64,000 nucleotides of DNA from Streptomyces sp. NRRL F-2664 (GCF_000719345.1 NZ_JOFX01000050.1:1-64000); one strand, 5' to 3'. Shown: positions 27,301 to 37,456, counted from the stretch's first letter. Numbers and translations are program-made. Notes: generated by a model from the letters alone, not told the origin.

Positions 27301-27804
27301 GTCCGCCAGCTTGGGCTCCTCCGTGCGGAAGAGCTCCAGGCGCCGCTCCATGCCCTGGTTCTCGGGCAGGTCCAGGACGGCCTTGTCGAACTTCTCCTTC
27401 GCGGCGGTCGTCGCCGCGTAGGCCTTGCTGACCTTCTCGTCCTTGGTCAGGCCGTTCAGGAGCGGCTCGGCCGTGAGGTCACGCTCGTTGAGCAGTGCCT
27501 GGCTGTATTCCGAGGCCGCCTGAACGACCCGGGCTATCTGCTCGGCGTCCTTGGCCTCGTTCCACGTGTCGATGGAGCCCTTCACCTGGAAGCCGCCCAT
27601 GACCAGGCCCACGAGGGCCGGTACGAGCAGAATGGCGTTCAGGCGGGTCGGCACGCGCCAGTTGCGGGGGGAGAACCGGCTGGTGCTCCCGCTCTTCACA
27701 GGCGGTTCCACGGGCACGTCGGCGGGCGACGCGGCCGCTCGCGGCGGCGGGGTGAAGTTGCCGCGCGCGGGTTCATCCGCGGGGCTTGCGTTGCTTCGCC
27801 TCAC
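23830..27804 (-). CDS. cvnA: Conservon sensor kinase-like CvnA, 3' end lost
   Basis: Sensor histidine kinase-like protein with a nitrate/nitrite-sensing (NIT) type extracellular region. Order: basic N terminus, helix about residues 52-76 ([17 protein letters not shown]), sensory region to about 395, helix about 400-422 ([17 protein letters not shown]), HAMP ([18 protein letters not shown]), then the ATPase domain with [16 protein letters not shown] (N box) and [11 protein letters not shown] Tyr/Gln-rich tail follows (about 770-1000). The conserved end [18 protein letters not shown] stops at residue ~1046 (base ~24667). From there the frame runs out of frame through cvnB and cvnC to a stop at 23830, adding ~280 meaningless residues. 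The normal C terminus and intergenic DNA are missing. Confidence 0.8.
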   Translation of the reverse strand: MRRSNASPADEPARGNFTPPPRAAASPADVPVEPPVKSGSTSRFSPRNWRVPTRLNAILLVPALVGLVMGGFQVKGSIDTWNEAKDAEQIARVVQAASEYSQALLNERDLTAEPLLNGLTKDEKVSKAYAATTAAKEKFDKAVLDLPENQGMERRLELFRTEEPKLADVRQTAYQAGIESAKKNPPTSFGPIPTEEGYVTVQHYLMQFANELGLGTGNVTSYGRMVYAIQLAKAANSLQRSVGTHLLVRPNNDENIRKAQLVAFSSYAYLEEIAIGEYVAAGTEEDVNRLKTVMAKKAEEGAAKLAEAKAASEQAGTPFKSPPVSPINKSILTGMTEAIASGEPKKKVIDGGTTPAAWQFAATSKFDGYDEVEKELLEKAVNDAVAVSDDARVDAITNGAIVVVALLAAFILAGMMARQMGRAMGRLRTAAFDIAEQRLPSLVDQLSRTDPGKVDTRVTPIPIDSQDEIGEVARAFDQVHREAVRLAAEQALLRGNVNAIFTNLSMRNQSLIEGQLTLITDLENNEADPDQLENLFRLDHLATRMRRNGENLLILAGEEPGRRWDQPVPLVDVLRAASSEVEQYERIELSGVSDAEIHGQAVTDLVHLLAELLENATTFSSPQTKVRVNATRLPDGRVMVEIHDKGIGLTAEDFADINHKLANPPTVDAAISQRMGLFVVGRLADRHNIRVQLRPSGEAAGTTSLIMLPDAITHGGGGEGIPDDDFTVSQIIPEQKAQQAAPMRTAAELGFDDSRYEQGGDAQGLDPVGRSLSRGERRAALEAQVGFPQEPQQYADRSGPGGQDYPEPQPEHGYQAYQGYEQQSEQGYEPAYDGQRPEQGYEAYPQQDYAYTEDGYPDQQSSTQSYDAGYETPSAQAEWPEQNTYPAAYQQDYGTESESRAVPEPAAERVGFDRPGAAADTGHAMTGAGLPRRGSQQQWQPAQQEAESSGSLFEQRPQRQRQAAAPEQDQDGGTGWRSGNDERWQQAAKLREPKAGGVTPSGLPRRVPKANLVEGAAETTPQGGPQVSRAPEDVRGRLSNLRRGVQGGRGLRTDLADRRCLPHLRGRRRQPDRGRDGPGVPVPHVRLGRIVPRGAGAPGVRHRPRGLRDGSSGGSRGQCPDPGPARRTAGQSSQLANRQCVSRHRTVGCGGAVPQGVLRSWSRRRRRDNTRRTSLWRRAAAAGWARPEPLQLPLRAQPACAGAEPLPAVRAAPAAPDASAAASARPAAAGSEGPQPAGAPVRDDRRPDSAALPARHRGAGQYHGGSRASARAVARAPAHLPPVPGDQIRRGDLGTPLHSSWCRPHPRSRPGGGGPCRHSPARRR
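24399..24674 (-). CDS. cvnB: Conservon protein CvnB, 5'-truncated roadblock/LC7
   Basis: Only the C-terminal ~87 residues of a roadblock/LC7 protein are encoded ([21 protein letters not shown] through [11 protein letters not shown]). Full-length CvnB proteins are about 137 residues; the first ~50 (first helix and strand) are absent. The 91-codon frame begins at a chance GTG (24674) made of cvnA sequence. CvnB normally binds CvnA and CvnD. Either the gene is broken or the reading lacks a piece of DNA here; the same lesion occurs in the second conservon. Confidence 0.75.
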   Translation of the reverse strand: MSRAAVASGLTSLTAGASRIFEGGAVNQTVVEMDRGFLFLMSVSDGSSLAVLAHPECDIGLVGYEMALLVDRAGSVLTPDLRAELQGSLLN

Positions 27805-28038
27805 TCGACCAACAACCTCTCGGCGGTGCTACTAGCTAGTTCGTTGAATTCCAGCACGGTTGACTGCCGTGTTCCAAACAGTTGAAATCTGCCGCCCCGA
27901 GAGACTTATGCCTCACGTAAATCGGACATAAAGAGCGTCCCGCTGCAAAAACCGGGGCGGTTGTGAGCGCAGCGGCACCGATCGAACGCATCCCGTTGCC
28001 AAAAGGCTTCAATTCTCTGTCGAAACGTTATGAACGAC

Positions 28039-28084
28039 AGGGGCGGGCCGTGTCCTACGACACAGCCCGCCCCTCCCGTGCGGC
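28039..28084. terminator. Terminator after second conservon
   Basis: Arms AGGGGCGGGC (28039-28048) and GCCCGCCCCT (28075-28084) with an inner GTGTC/GACAC stem, 16 bp after cvnD. The rest of the 27805-28100 gap should hold the promoter of the first conservon; I see no gene in it. Confidence 0.8.
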
Positions 28085-28100
28085 AGTTGGGACCGCCGCG

Positions 28101-28682
28101 CTACTTGAGCCGGGCCATCAGCGCGTGCTCGACGAGCGTGATGAGCGCGCTCTTGGCGTCCGCGCGGTGGCGGGCGTCGGTGGTGATGATGGGAGCGTTC
28201 GGGCCGATCTGCAGCGCCTCACGGACCTCCTCCGGCGTGTACGGCTGGTGCCCTTCGAAGCCGTTGAGCGCCACCACGAAGGGCAGGCCGCTGTTCTCGA
28301 AGTAGTCCACCGCGGGGAAGCAGTCGGCGAGCCGGCGCGTGTCGACGAGCACGATCGCACCGATCGCGCCGCGGACCAGGTCGTCCCACATGAACCAGAA
28401 GCGGTCCTGGCCCGGCGTACCGAAGAGGTACAGGATCAGGTCCTGGTCGAGCGTGATGCGGCCGAAGTCCATCGCGACCGTCGTGGTCGTCTTGTCACCG
28501 GTGTGCGTGAGGTCGTCGATACCGGCCGAGGCGCTGGTCATGACGGCTTCGGTGCGCAGCGGGTTGATCTCCGACACGGCTCCGACGAACGTGGTCTTGC
28601 CCACGCCGAAGCCGCCCGCCACCACGATCTTCGCGGAGGTGGTGGAGCGGGGAGCCGCTCCGCTAGATGTTCCGAAGGCCAC
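28101..28682 (-). CDS. cvnD: Conservon GTPase CvnD (second conservon)
   Basis: 193-residue small GTPase with P-loop GGFGVGKTT, G3 box GTPGQDRFWFMW and ALNGFEGHQ. It differs from the first conservon's CvnD only at the extreme N terminus (MAFGTSSGAAPRS) and at scattered conservative positions (Val/Ile, Asp/Glu, Asp/Asn, Arg/Lys), and the DNA is also nearly identical. This points to recent duplication or ongoing gene conversion. It overlaps cvnC by 20 bp, exactly as in the other copy. By position probably S. coelicolor cvn1. Confidence 0.92.
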   Translation of the reverse strand: MAFGTSSGAAPRSTTSAKIVVAGGFGVGKTTFVGAVSEINPLRTEAVMTSASAGIDDLTHTGDKTTTTVAMDFGRITLDQDLILYLFGTPGQDRFWFMWDDLVRGAIGAIVLVDTRRLADCFPAVDYFENSGLPFVVALNGFEGHQPYTPEEVREALQIGPNAPIITTDARHRADAKSALITLVEHALMARLK

Positions 28683-29055
28683 TGAGCACCCTTTCGAGCA
28701 GCGTTACATCCGGCGTGCCGCCGGCCTCTCCATTGCCCGGCTGGTGGATCGCCACCATGCCGGCCTCCGCCAGGTCGGCCACGAGGATCCGGGCCACGCC
28801 CAGCGGCATGGACAGCAGTGCCGAGACCTCGGCGACCGACTTGACCTCGCGGCACAGGGTGCAGATGCGCTGGTGCTCCGGGAGCAGGCCGGACAGGTGC
28901 ATCGGATCGGCGGTGGTGCTGACCAGTGCCTCGATGGCGAGCTGGTAGCGGGGCCGGGTCCGGCCGCCGGTCATCGCGTAGGGACGCACCAACGGCTGAT
29001 CGCCTTCCGAGTACGAGTCTCCGTACGCATCGGGGTAGGCGGGGGGCGGGGTCAT
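28663..29055 (-). CDS. cvnC: Conservon protein CvnC (DUF742), second
   Basis: 130 residues. It lacks the long proline/glutamine-rich extension of the first copy and has a short N terminus (MTPPPAYPDAYGDSYSEGD). The DUF742 core follows: [76 protein letters not shown] lies 8 bases upstream of ATG 29055. Coupled to cvnD by overlap. Confidence 0.92.
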   Translation of the reverse strand: MTPPPAYPDAYGDSYSEGDQPLVRPYAMTGGRTRPRYQLAIEALVSTTADPMHLSGLLPEHQRICTLCREVKSVAEVSALLSMPLGVARILVADLAEAGMVAIHQPGNGEAGGTPDVTLLERVLSGLRNI

Positions 29056-29081
29056 TCATCCTCCGGGCTGGACAGCAGTGG

Positions 29082-32000
29082 TCAGCGTGCCGTCTGACGG
29101 GGCGGCCGGTGGGGGGAACGGTATGACGGCCTGTCGGTTGTACTGGATTCCGGGGCGGGGCCCCGGTCTCCCGGCCGGCAGTACCGTCCGGCCGGGAGCT
29201 GGGAAGTCAGCCGAGCAGGCTTCCCTGCAGTTCGGCGCGCAGGTCCGGGGTGAGGACACTGCCCGCGCGATCCACCAGAAGAGCCATCTCGTAGCCCACG
29301 AGGCCGATGTCGCACTCCGGGTGCGCCAGTACGGCCAGCGAGGATCCGTCGGAGACGGACATGAGGAAGAGGAATCCCCGGTCCATCTCGACCACGGTCT
29401 GGTTGACGGCGCCGCCCTCGAAGATGCGGGAGGCACCGGCGGTCAGCGAGGTCAGTCCGGAGGCCACGGCCGCCGTTGCCAGCCTGACGGCCCTGCTGGA
29501 TACCGCGTCGGAGGTTGGTCAGACGGCCGCGGACGTCGTCCGGCGCCCGCGAGACCTGCGGACCCGCCTGCGTGTCGGCCTGCTGCTGCGCGGTGCCGGC
29601 CACGAGGTTCGCCCGCGGGACCCGGCGGGGCAGCCCCGAGGTCGTGATGCCGCCGGCGGCGGGCTGGCGCACGCGCTCGGCCTGCCGCATCAGCTCGTCG
29701 TTCGGCGAGGACTTCCAGCTGACGGTCGGCATCGCGCCGGTCGTCGCCGCGGCGGGCTCGGCCGCCTGCTCCTGGCCGCGCTGCGGAAATTGCTGCTGCG
29801 GGGCCGGGGCCGCCGGAGCCGACTGCTGCGGCTGCTGGGGCACGGCCGGGACCTGCGCGGGGGACTGCTGTCCCTCCTCGCGGAACCAGTTCGACTCCAG
29901 CGTGTCGAAGATCGGGCTGCGGGCGTCGCCGGGGCCCTGGGCCGGGGGCAGCGCCTCGGGCCGGTGCGCCTGCGGCAGCCGCGGGGCCTCGGACCGCGCG
30001 GGCGGTACGGGTGCGTAACCGCCGCCCTGCGGCTGGGGCTGCTGCGGGGCCTGCGGCTGGCGGGCGAACCCGCCGACACCGGGGCCGCCGGGCCGCTGGG
30101 GCTGGTAGCCCGGGCGCTCGAACTGGCCGGTGGCGGACGGGTCGACGGGCCCCCGTACGTCCGGACGCTCGAACTGGCCGGTGGTGCTGCCCACGCCGTC
30201 GCCCTGGGGCATCGGCGCGTTGAAGTCCGGGCGGGCGAACTCGGCGGTGGAGCCGGGGCCCGAGAGCTCGTCGTGGCCGCGTGCCTGGTCCGAGCCCCAG
30301 CTGGTGGCCTGCGGGCCGGGAAGCTCCGCCCGGGCACCGGCGCCGCCGCGCGGCGGCAGCTGCGGCCGGGACCCGCCCGGGGCCTGAGCCGCGGGACCGG
30401 TCGGCTGCTGCTGGGCCTGCTGCGGCTGGGGCTGCTGCGGCTGCGCCGGAGGCTGCTGCGGGCGCTCGAAGCCGTTGCCCTGGGGGTGTCCGGGCTGGCC
30501 GGACGCGGGACGGGCCTGGGGGTTGCCGCCGTAGCCGACGCTCGGGATCGGGCCCCGGGTCGGCAGCGGACCGGAGCCGAAGCCGCCCTGGCCCTGGCCC
30601 TGGCCCGCGGTGGTCGGGCCGCCCTGCTGCGGACGGGCACCGGGAGCACCGGGAGTACCCGGAGCACCGGGGCCGCCCTGGGGCCGACCGCCCTGGGGAC
30701 GCTGCTGGCCGGCGGCGCCGTCGCGACCGGGCAGGGCGGCGCGCTGGCCGCCGCCGACCTGACCGCGCTGCTGACCCGCGCCCACGGTGGGACGAGCGCC
30801 CGGACCGGGCACGGAGCCCTGGGCACCGGGACCGCCCTGGGCACCGGCGGGGCCGCCCTGACCCGGCGTCGGGCCCGGCTTCTTGCCGCCCTGGGCGACG
30901 TCCACCGGCAGCATGACGAGGGCCGTCGTACCACCCGAGTCGGAGGGGCGCAGCTGGATGCGGATGCCGTGGCGCAGGGACAGGCGGCCGACCACGAACA
31001 GACCCATGCGCCGGGAGACCGAGACGTCCACGGTCGGCGGCGACGCGAGCCGCTCGTTGATCGCGGCGAGGTCCTCCGGGGAGAGGCCGATACCGGTGTC
31101 GTGGATCTCGACGAGCACGCGGCCGTCGGGCAGCGCGTGACCGGTGACCTTGACCTTGGTCTGCGGGGAGGAGAACGAGGTGGCGTTCTCCAGAAGCTCG
31201 GCGAGGACGTGCACGAGGTCGTTGACGACGCGGCCGGCGACGTCGGTGCCGGGCACCGAGGCCAGTTCGACGCGTTCGTACTGTTCCACCTCGGACGCGG
31301 CGGCGCGGAGCACGTCGACCAGCGGGACCGGGCGGGTCCACCGGCGGCCCGGCTCCTCGCCCGCGAGGACGAGGAGGTTCTCGCCGTTGCGGCGCATGCG
31401 GGTCGCGAGGTGGTCGAGCTTGAAGAGGGAGGACAGCTGGTCCGGGTCGGCCTCGCGCGACTCCAGTTCGGAGATGAGCGAGAGCTGGCGCTGGATGAGG
31501 CCCTGGGAGCGGCGCGAGAGGTTGGTGAACATCGCGTTGACGTTGCCCCGCAGGAGGGCCTGCTCGGCGGCGAGGCGGACGGCCTCGCGGTGCACGTCGT
31601 CGAAGGCCGCGGCCACCTGGCCGATCTCGTCGCGGGTGTGCACACCGACGGACTCCACGGACGTGTCGACGTCCTGCGGGTCGGACTCGGAGAGCTGCTT
31701 GACGAGCTCGGGCAGACGGTCCTGGGCGACCCGGGTCGCGGTGTCCTGGAGGCGGCGCAGCGAGCGGATCATGGAGCGGGCCATGACGAAGGCGCCGACG
31801 AGGGAGACACCGAGGACGAGGAGGATCAGCGCACCGTTGATGATGGCGTCCTGCTGGGCCTCGTTCTTCAGCTCACGGGCCTTCTGCTCCATCTCTTCGA
31901 GCAGGGTCAGCTCGATGACCTTCATGGCCTGGAGCTTGGTTCCGTCCGCGTCGTACCAGTCCAGCCAGGACCGGTTCTTCTCGCGGAGGAAGGCGTCCTG

Positions 32001-33062
32001 GCTGGCCAGCACGCGGCGGGCGTAGTGGTCGGCGCTGGAGATCTCGGAGTTGCTGTCGCCCAGACCGGCGAGGAGTTCCTCGGTGCGGCCCTGGTAGACG
32101 AGCTCGAAGGTGGTCTTCGCCTGCTGCTCGCCCTTCTGCGCGGAGAGGGCGTAGAGGCGGTCGTTCTCCTTCAGCTCACCCTGCTTCTCGTTGGTGTCGG
32201 GAAGCGAGGCGGCGATGATCGCGCGCTGGATGGAGGCGTACTCCTTGGCGGCGGAGAACGCGGCCAGGGCGCGCGTGCGCTTGATCATCTCCGGGTTGGA
32301 GGTGGCCTGCGCCATGTCCTGGGAGAGCGAGAGCAGCGAGACGATCATCGCGTTGTACTCGCTGACGGTCTGCTGTGCGCCGCTGGCGTACGCCTTGGAG
32401 CGGATCGTCTCGATGTTGGTGAGCTGACGGCCGATCTGCAGCACGTTGTTGCGGATCGACTTGAGGGTGTCGTCCTTCTTGCCCGTGCTGTCGACCCGGT
32501 CGGTGGCTGCGGTGAAGGCCTTGGCGGCGACGTCCGTCTGCGCGCGGGCACTGTCGACCTGGCTGTTGCTCTTGCCCTTGGAGATCGACAGCGGACCCGC
32601 GGAGAGGTCGCGCTCCTCCTGGAGCATGGCCGCCAGGTTGGTGGCCTGTCGCGTCATCGTCGTCAGCAGCTGCATGTGCTCGAGCTGCGCGATGTCGTTG
32701 AGCGAGTCGTTGATGCGGAAGCCACCGAGCGTGGTGGCGGCGACGACCGGCAGGGTCAGCAGCGACACCAGTCGCGTGCTGATGCGCCAGTTCTGCATGG
32801 CGAGGCGGGAACCGGGCCCACTGGGGGCCTTCGGTATCGCCACGTCCGGCTCGGCCGACCCGGGCCTGTCCTTCTCCTTGGACTTGGCCTTCAGGCTCTT
32901 CGCGCGGCTCTTCGCCCTCACCGCCGCGGAGGCGTCGGGGCCTGCGCCCTCGACAGCCGGCCCGCGGTTCTGGGCGTGCTGGGGCGAGGAGCCACGGTCG
33001 GTCCCGCCGCGCGGCTCCTGCTCCGCCGCAGCGCTGCCATCCCTCTTGAATCGTCCCTGCAC
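29082..33062 (-). CDS. cvnA: Conservon sensor kinase-like CvnA (second), 3' end lost
   Basis: Sensor kinase-like protein with a basic cytosolic start ([16 protein letters not shown]), first helix about residues 97-115 ([18 protein letters not shown]) and NIT-like sensory region ([22 protein letters not shown]-type helices). The second helix is [20 protein letters not shown], then HAMP, then the ATPase domain ([27 protein letters not shown]). A ~350-residue Gly/Pro/Gln-rich tail follows. The conserved end [20 protein letters not shown] is reached at base ~29478; beyond it the frame runs off-phase over cvnB to 29082. GTG 33062 ([10 protein letters not shown]) is chosen because relatives begin there; the frame is open to 33368. 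Confidence 0.78.
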   Translation of the reverse strand: MQGRFKRDGSAAAEQEPRGGTDRGSSPQHAQNRGPAVEGAGPDASAAVRAKSRAKSLKAKSKEKDRPGSAEPDVAIPKAPSGPGSRLAMQNWRISTRLVSLLTLPVVAATTLGGFRINDSLNDIAQLEHMQLLTTMTRQATNLAAMLQEERDLSAGPLSISKGKSNSQVDSARAQTDVAAKAFTAATDRVDSTGKKDDTLKSIRNNVLQIGRQLTNIETIRSKAYASGAQQTVSEYNAMIVSLLSLSQDMAQATSNPEMIKRTRALAAFSAAKEYASIQRAIIAASLPDTNEKQGELKENDRLYALSAQKGEQQAKTTFELVYQGRTEELLAGLGDSNSEISSADHYARRVLASQDAFLREKNRSWLDWYDADGTKLQAMKVIELTLLEEMEQKARELKNEAQQDAIINGALILLVLGVSLVGAFVMARSMIRSLRRLQDTATRVAQDRLPELVKQLSESDPQDVDTSVESVGVHTRDEIGQVAAAFDDVHREAVRLAAEQALLRGNVNAMFTNLSRRSQGLIQRQLSLISELESREADPDQLSSLFKLDHLATRMRRNGENLLVLAGEEPGRRWTRPVPLVDVLRAAASEVEQYERVELASVPGTDVAGRVVNDLVHVLAELLENATSFSSPQTKVKVTGHALPDGRVLVEIHDTGIGLSPEDLAAINERLASPPTVDVSVSRRMGLFVVGRLSLRHGIRIQLRPSDSGGTTALVMLPVDVAQGGKKPGPTPGQGGPAGAQGGPGAQGSVPGPGARPTVGAGQQRGQVGGGQRAALPGRDGAAGQQRPQGGRPQGGPGAPGTPGAPGARPQQGGPTTAGQGQGQGGFGSGPLPTRGPIPSVGYGGNPQARPASGQPGHPQGNGFERPQQPPAQPQQPQPQQAQQQPTGPAAQAPGGSRPQLPPRGGAGARAELPGPQATSWGSDQARGHDELSGPGSTAEFARPDFNAPMPQGDGVGSTTGQFERPDVRGPVDPSATGQFERPGYQPQRPGGPGVGGFARQPQAPQQPQPQGGGYAPVPPARSEAPRLPQAHRPEALPPAQGPGDARSPIFDTLESNWFREEGQQSPAQVPAVPQQPQQSAPAAPAPQQQFPQRGQEQAAEPAAATTGAMPTVSWKSSPNDELMRQAERVRQPAAGGITTSGLPRRVPRANLVAGTAQQQADTQAGPQVSRAPDDVRGRLTNLRRGIQQGRQAGNGGRGLRTDLADRRCLPHLRGRRRQPDRGRDGPGIPLPHVRLRRILAGRTGAPGVRHRPRGLRDGSSGGSRGQCPHPGPARRTAGKPARLTSQLPAGRYCRPGDRGPAPESSTTDRPSYRSPHRPPRQTAR
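29207..29467 (-). CDS. cvnB: Conservon protein CvnB, 5'-truncated (second)
   Basis: Encodes residues equivalent to the last ~86 of a ~137-residue roadblock/LC7 protein ([18 protein letters not shown] ... [11 protein letters not shown]), almost identical to the first copy. Homology starts at AAVASG directly after cvnA-derived sequence, the same codon at which the other copy breaks. GTG 29467 is only a nominal start; functional translation is doubtful unless the missing DNA exists in the organism. Confidence 0.75.
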   Translation of the reverse strand: MASGLTSLTAGASRIFEGGAVNQTVVEMDRGFLFLMSVSDGSSLAVLAHPECDIGLVGYEMALLVDRAGSVLTPDLRAELQGSLLG

Positions 33063-33637
33063 TAGCGTCGCAACCTCTGGACCAGGCGTCCCGCCGGGCG
33101 ACCGGCGGAACGGTGTCGAGTCGTGGGGCATGTCCGCCCCATGGTGGTCGTCGGTGACCGGCGCGTCTTCCTTTCCGTGCGCCGCTCGGCGCTGAGTCGC
33201 GCCACCTGCGCGCTGGACCATGTCCCGCGGCGGTCCCGCGAATTCCAGCACAGTGGCGGATCTCCAACAAGGTGCGCGTGTCACCCCGGAGAGTCGGCCA
33301 CGGCCCGTGACGGCGGAATTACTCGACGTGCGCCCGCATTCGGTTGAAAACGGACTTACACCATCCAAACAACCGGGCTGGCAAGGTGTCCCAGTCGCGA
33401 TGATCAGGAGCGGAATGGCGCATTCAGTGGCGCAATGTCCGTTTCTATGGGCGCTGTTGGCTGTCCGTTATGGCGGAAATGTCTGGTCACGGGTGAGCAA
33501 ACTCACACAGCCGTGGCCATTACTTCCCGGTTCCGCAGGGGATTCAGATGTTTAGCCTTGCCCCTTGAAGGGTTGGCGCCAGGCCGGTGCGGGCGCCGGC
33601 CGACATCCCCAGACCGAACCGAGGACCCCGAACTCCG
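33063..33637. other. Non-coding gap upstream of second conservon
   Basis: About 575 bases with no convincing gene. It must hold the promoter of the second conservon (minus strand) and of the small NPRRT protein (plus strand). Visible elements are a perfect GTGAG-CAAA-CTCAC repeat (33493-33506) and a GGCGCC/GGCGCC pair (33575-33597) in the leader of the small gene. Around 33340-33550 the composition is markedly less G/C-rich than the surroundings, typical of promoters here. Confidence 0.5.
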
Positions 33638-33826
33638 ATGAAGACGACGACGATGTTCCGCAACATAGCCAACCCCCGCCGCACCACCCTCGCGCACCTC
33701 AAGGACGCCGAGGAACTGCAGGCGGCGCCGGCCTCCCCGGAGCACGCCGTCGAACTGCCGACGCAGACCGCCAACCCCCGCCGCACGGTCCTCATGGACG
33801 CGCCGGTCGCCGCCGCCGCGCAGTAA
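33638..33826 (+). CDS. Small protein with duplicated NPRRT motif
   Basis: 62 residues beginning MKTTTMFRNIANPRRTTLAH and ending VLMDAPVAAAAQ. The motif ANPRRT(T/V)L appears near both ends, separated by an acidic/alanine-rich middle (LKDAEELQAAPASPEHAVEL). ATG 33638 has GAGGA 13 bases upstream. No signal peptide or membrane segment. Not recognised; the duplicated basic motif and size could fit a peptide precursor, an adaptor or a DNA-binding peptide, none of which is established. It lies between the conservons and an FAH-family gene. Confidence 0.6.
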   Translation: MKTTTMFRNIANPRRTTLAHLKDAEELQAAPASPEHAVELPTQTANPRRTVLMDAPVAAAAQ

Positions 33827-33920
33827 GCCGCCCCGCACGGAACGTGAAGCGCCCCGTCCGCCGCGTTAGCCTGGGAACGCAGACTCCAGCCAGCGGAAAA
33901 CAGAGGGGCAGACGCAACAC

Positions 33921-34709
33921 GTGCGCATCGCCAGGTTCTCGATCGACGGCAATGTCGCGTTCGGCGCGGTCGAGGGCGACGCCGCCCCCGGCAACGAGGC
34001 GTCGCTCGTGCTCGACATCATCAAGGGCATCCCGTTCGCGGACTTCGAGCTCTCCGGCACGAAGGTCCCGCTGAGCAAGGTCCGGTTGCTGCCGCCCGTG
34101 CTCCCGAACAAGGTCGTGGCCATCGGCCGCAACTACGCGGAGCACGCGGCGGAGCTCGGCAACGAGGTCCCGGACGCCCCCATCACCTTCTTCAAGCCGT
34201 CCACCTCCGTGGTCGGCCCCGGCGACCCGATCACCTACCCGTCCTTCTCCCAGAACCTCCACCACGAGGCGGAGCTCGCCGTGGTCATCGGCCGCATGTG
34301 CCGCGAGGTCCCCAGGGAGCGCGTCAAGGACGTCATCCTCGGATACACCTGCGCCAATGACGTCACCGCACGCGACGTCCAGCAGCGCGAGAAGCAGTGG
34401 GCCCGGGCCAAGGGCTTCGACAGCTCCTGCCCCCTCGGCCCGTGGATCGAGACCGACCTGGACCCGGCCGACCTGACCATCCAGTGCACGGTCAACGGCC
34501 GGCAGCGCCAGCTCGGCCGCACCAGCGACATGGTGCGGTCCATCGAGGACCTGGTCGTCCACATCACCGAGGCCATGACGCTGCTCCCCGGCGACGTCAT
34601 CCTCACGGGGACCCCGGCCGGAGTCGGCCCCCTCAACGTCGGCGACGAGGTCGCCGTCACCATCGAAGGCATCGGCACTCTCACCAACAAGGTGATCAAG
34701 CGTGGTTAA
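33921..34709 (+). CDS. Fumarylacetoacetate hydrolase family protein
   Basis: 262 residues. The C-terminal FAH fold begins about residue 60: [48 protein letters not shown] (metal-binding glutamates), [27 protein letters not shown] and [11 protein letters not shown] near the end. Such proteins hydrolyse or decarboxylate acylpyruvates or oxaloacetate; the substrate cannot be fixed. GTG 33921 follows GAGGGGCAGAC. Its stop lies within the first codons of gltX (8-bp overlap), so the two are coupled. Confidence 0.9.
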   Translation: MRIARFSIDGNVAFGAVEGDAAPGNEASLVLDIIKGIPFADFELSGTKVPLSKVRLLPPVLPNKVVAIGRNYAEHAAELGNEVPDAPITFFKPSTSVVGPGDPITYPSFSQNLHHEAELAVVIGRMCREVPRERVKDVILGYTCANDVTARDVQQREKQWARAKGFDSSCPLGPWIETDLDPADLTIQCTVNGRQRQLGRTSDMVRSIEDLVVHITEAMTLLPGDVILTGTPAGVGPLNVGDEVAVTIEGIGTLTNKVIKRG

Positions 34710-36177
34710 CGGACCTGTCCGCGTACGTTTCTGTCCCTCCCCGACCGGCAACCCCCACGTGGGCCTGGTCCGCACCGCCCTCTTCAACTGGGCGTTCGCG
34801 CGCCACCACGGCGGTACGTTCGTCTTCCGCATCGAGGACACGGACGCGGCGCGCGACTCCGAGGAGTCCTACGACCAGCTGCTCGACTCGCTGAAGTGGC
34901 TCGGCTTCACCTGGGACGAGGGCCCGGAGGTCGGCGGCCCGCACGCCCCGTACCGCCAGTCCGAGCGCATGGACATCTACAAGGACGTCGCGCAGAAGCT
35001 TCTCGACGGCGGCTACGCCTACCACTGCTACTGCACCACCGAGGAGCTCGACGCCCGCCGCGCCGCCGCCCGCGCCGCCGGCAGGCCCTCCGGCTACGAC
35101 GGCCACTGCCGCGAGCTCACCACCGTGCAGGTCGAGGCCTATCAGGGCGAGCACCGCCCCGCGATCGTCCGCTTCCGGATGCCCGACGAGCCCATCACCT
35201 TCACCGACCTGGTCCGCGGCGAGCTGACCTTCACCCCGGAGAACGTGCCGGACTTCGGCATCGTCCGGGCCAACGGCGCCCCGCTCTACACCCTGGTCAA
35301 CCCCGTCGACGACGCGCTGATGGAGATCACGCACGTCCTGCGCGGCGAGGACCTCCTCTCGTCGACCCCCCGGCAGATCGCCCTCTACCAGGCGCTGATC
35401 GAACTGGGCGTCGCCAAGAGCACCCCTGCTTTCGGCCACCTGCCGTACGTCATGGGCGAGGGCAACAAGAAGCTCTCCAAGCGCGACCCCGAGGCCTCCC
35501 TCAACCTCTACCGCGAGCGCGGCTTCCTCCCCGAGGGCCTGCTGAACTACCTCTCGCTGCTCGGCTGGTCCTTCTCCAAGGACCAGGACGTCTTCTCGAT
35601 CGAGGAGATGGTCCAGAAGTTCGACATCGACGGCGTCAACGCCAACCCGGCGCGCTTCGACCTGAAGAAGGCCGAGTCGATCAACGGCGACCACATCCGC
35701 CTCCTCGACCCGAAGGTCTTCGCGGACCGCTGCGCCCCCTGGCTGCAGGCCCCGCACGCCAACTGGGCGCCCGAGGACTTCGACGCCGAGGCCTGGGAGC
35801 GCATCGCGCCGTACGCCCAGACGCGCGTGGGCGTCCTGTCGGAGATCACCGCCAACGTCGACTTCCTGTTCCGCAAGGAGCCGGTCGAGGACCAGGCCTC
35901 CTGGGACAAGGCGATGAAGGGCGAGCCGGCGGCCCTGCTGACCACCGCCCGCGAGAAGCTCGCCGGTGCCGACTGGTCGGACCCCGAGTCCCTCAAGCAG
36001 GCCGTCCTGACAGCAGGGGAGGCCCACGGTCTCAAGCTCGGCAAGGCCCAGGCCCCGGTCCGTGTCGCGGTCACCGGCCGCACGGTCGGCCTGCCGCTCT
36101 TCGAGTCGCTGGAGATCCTGGGCAAGGAGCGCTCCCTGGCCCGCATCGACGCGGCCCTGGCCAAGCTGGCCGGCTAG
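34702..36177 (+). CDS. gltX: Glutamyl-tRNA synthetase
   Basis: Class I aminoacyl-tRNA synthetase charging tRNA-Glu (and, in actinobacteria, tRNA-Gln for later amidation). 491 residues. Signature [19 protein letters not shown] (HIGH-like, residues 12-), [23 protein letters not shown] and the KMSKS-like [14 protein letters not shown] 34702 overlaps the FAH gene end. The nearby Gln and Glu tRNA cluster 1 kb downstream is functionally matched. A hairpin follows. Confidence 0.95.
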   Translation: MVNGPVRVRFCPSPTGNPHVGLVRTALFNWAFARHHGGTFVFRIEDTDAARDSEESYDQLLDSLKWLGFTWDEGPEVGGPHAPYRQSERMDIYKDVAQKLLDGGYAYHCYCTTEELDARRAAARAAGRPSGYDGHCRELTTVQVEAYQGEHRPAIVRFRMPDEPITFTDLVRGELTFTPENVPDFGIVRANGAPLYTLVNPVDDALMEITHVLRGEDLLSSTPRQIALYQALIELGVAKSTPAFGHLPYVMGEGNKKLSKRDPEASLNLYRERGFLPEGLLNYLSLLGWSFSKDQDVFSIEEMVQKFDIDGVNANPARFDLKKAESINGDHIRLLDPKVFADRCAPWLQAPHANWAPEDFDAEAWERIAPYAQTRVGVLSEITANVDFLFRKEPVEDQASWDKAMKGEPAALLTTAREKLAGADWSDPESLKQAVLTAGEAHGLKLGKAQAPVRVAVTGRTVGLPLFESLEILGKERSLARIDAALAKLAG

Positions 36178-36191
36178 CCCCGCCCACGCCC

Positions 36192-36229
36192 CCGGGGGCG
36201 GCCGCCCGACCACGGGCTGCCGCCCCCGG
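36192..36229. terminator. Terminator after gltX
   Basis: Stem CCGGGGGCGGC (36192-36202) pairs with 36219-36229; 15 bp after the stop. Confidence 0.75.
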
Positions 36230-36312
36230 CGCGTTTCCGGCCGCCCTCCCGTTTCGGACGGATCTTCCCGTCGTCCCCTCCGGGCGGGGGAGCGCGGCGT
36301 AGGCTCGGCCCC

Positions 36313-37041
36313 ATGCCGATCCGCGCCGTGCTGTGGGACATCGACGACACCCTCTTCGACTACACGGGAGCGGACGCGGCCGGACTCGCCGCGCAGCTGG
36401 AGGCCGTACGGCTCGCGGAGCGGTACGGGACGCCCGCGCAGGCCCTCGCACGCTGGCGGGAGATCACCGACCGCCACTGGGCGCTTTTCGCCGCCGGCGT
36501 GGGCACCTTCCAGGGGCAGCGGCAGGAGCGGGTACGGGAGTTCCTCGAACGGCCCGACATGACCGCGGCCGAGGCCGACAGCTGGTTCGACCAGTACGTC
36601 GAGCACTACAAGTCCGCCTGGACCGTCTTCCCGGACGTCGTGCCGGCGCTCGACGCGCTCGCGGCCGACTACCGGCACGGCGTGCTGACCAACTCCTCCA
36701 GCGCCAACCAGGACCCCAAGCTGCGCCACCTCGGCCTGCGCGAGCGTTTCGAGGTGCTGGTCTGCGCCGTGGAGCTCGGCGTCAGCAAACCGAAGGCGGA
36801 GGCGTTCCTCGCGGCGTGCGAGGCGCTCGGGCTGCCGCCCGCGGACGTGGCGTACGTCGGGGACCAGCCCGAGATCGACGCCCGCGGGGCCCGCGACGCC
36901 GGACTGCTGGCCATATGGATCGACCGGGACGGCGGCCGGGGGCCCGGACCCGAGGGGGCGCACCGGATCGAAGGCCTTGACCGACTGCCGGAGCTCCTGG
37001 CACGGGATACCCGTTTTGGAGCACGGTCGGGCATCCGGTAA
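36313..37041 (+). CDS. HAD-superfamily hydrolase (phosphatase)
   Basis: 242 residues with all HAD motifs: I, LWDIDDTLFDYTG (nucleophile Asp9); II, GVLTNSSSANQ; III, GVSKPKAEAF (Lys); IV, VAYVGDQPEIDARGARDAG. The helical cap between motifs I and II (about residues 20-105) is the size of subfamily I caps, as in phosphoglycolate or haloacid-type enzymes. Substrate unknown. Its position just upstream of the tRNA cluster is conserved in streptomycetes, to my recollection. Confidence 0.88.
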   Translation: MPIRAVLWDIDDTLFDYTGADAAGLAAQLEAVRLAERYGTPAQALARWREITDRHWALFAAGVGTFQGQRQERVREFLERPDMTAAEADSWFDQYVEHYKSAWTVFPDVVPALDALAADYRHGVLTNSSSANQDPKLRHLGLRERFEVLVCAVELGVSKPKAEAFLAACEALGLPPADVAYVGDQPEIDARGARDAGLLAIWIDRDGGRGPGPEGAHRIEGLDRLPELLARDTRFGARSGIR

Positions 37042-37126
37042 TGTTCTTTCTGCGCCGCCGGAGCGGGCCGAAAGGCCGGACGGAGGCGCCACTCGAAAGA
37101 AAGTCCCCCAGGGTCTTGACTTTCGG

Positions 37127-37198
37127 TGGGGTATAGTGTAATTGGCAACACGAGGGTTTCTGGTTCCCTTATTCTAGGTTCGAGTCCTGGTACCCCAG
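37127..37198 (+). tRNA. tRNA-Gln (CTG)
   Basis: 72 bases with acceptor pairing TGGGGTA/TACCCCA and discriminator G. The D-arm contains AATTGGCAAC, the anticodon CTG lies in TTCTGGT, and the T-loop is GGTTCGAGTCC. The weak U1-A72 first pair is a known glutamine identity feature. No CCA is encoded. Confidence 0.93.
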
Positions 37199-37225
37199 CG
37201 CAGTGCAGCAGTAACGCAGTGCTTT

Positions 37226-37298
37226 GCCCCCGTTGTGTAGCGGCCTAGCACGCCGCCCTCTCAAGGCGGTAGCGCCGGTTCGAATCCGGTCGGGGGTA
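37226..37298 (+). tRNA. tRNA-Glu (CTC), copy 1
   Basis: 73 bases; acceptor GCCCCCG/CGGGGGT (one G-U pair), discriminator A, anticodon stem CCGCC-CTCTCAA-GGCGG with anticodon CTC, and T-loop GGTTCGAATCC. No CCA encoded. Copies 2 and 3 appear identical in sequence. Confidence 0.95.
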
Positions 37299-37362
37299 CA
37301 GATCCTTCCCGCAAGATCTCCTTTTGGGTAGCTCCCGGACGTCTTGATGCAGGATCGCTAGG

Positions 37363-37435
37363 GCCCCCGTTGTGTAGCGGCCTAGCACGCCGCCCTCTCA
37401 AGGCGGTAGCGCCGGTTCGAATCCGGTCGGGGGTA
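37363..37435 (+). tRNA. tRNA-Glu (CTC), copy 2
   Basis: Same 73-base sequence as the copy at 37226. It is separated from that copy by 64 bases of unrelated spacer and from tRNA-Gln copy 2 by 21 bases. Confidence 0.95.
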
Positions 37436-37456
37436 CTGGTCTGGTATAGACCACAT

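Noticed and set aside
24499..27885. 1128-codon plus-strand frame over cvnA
   Set aside because: Antisense shadow; cvnA has membrane helices, HAMP and ATPase motifs on the minus strand.
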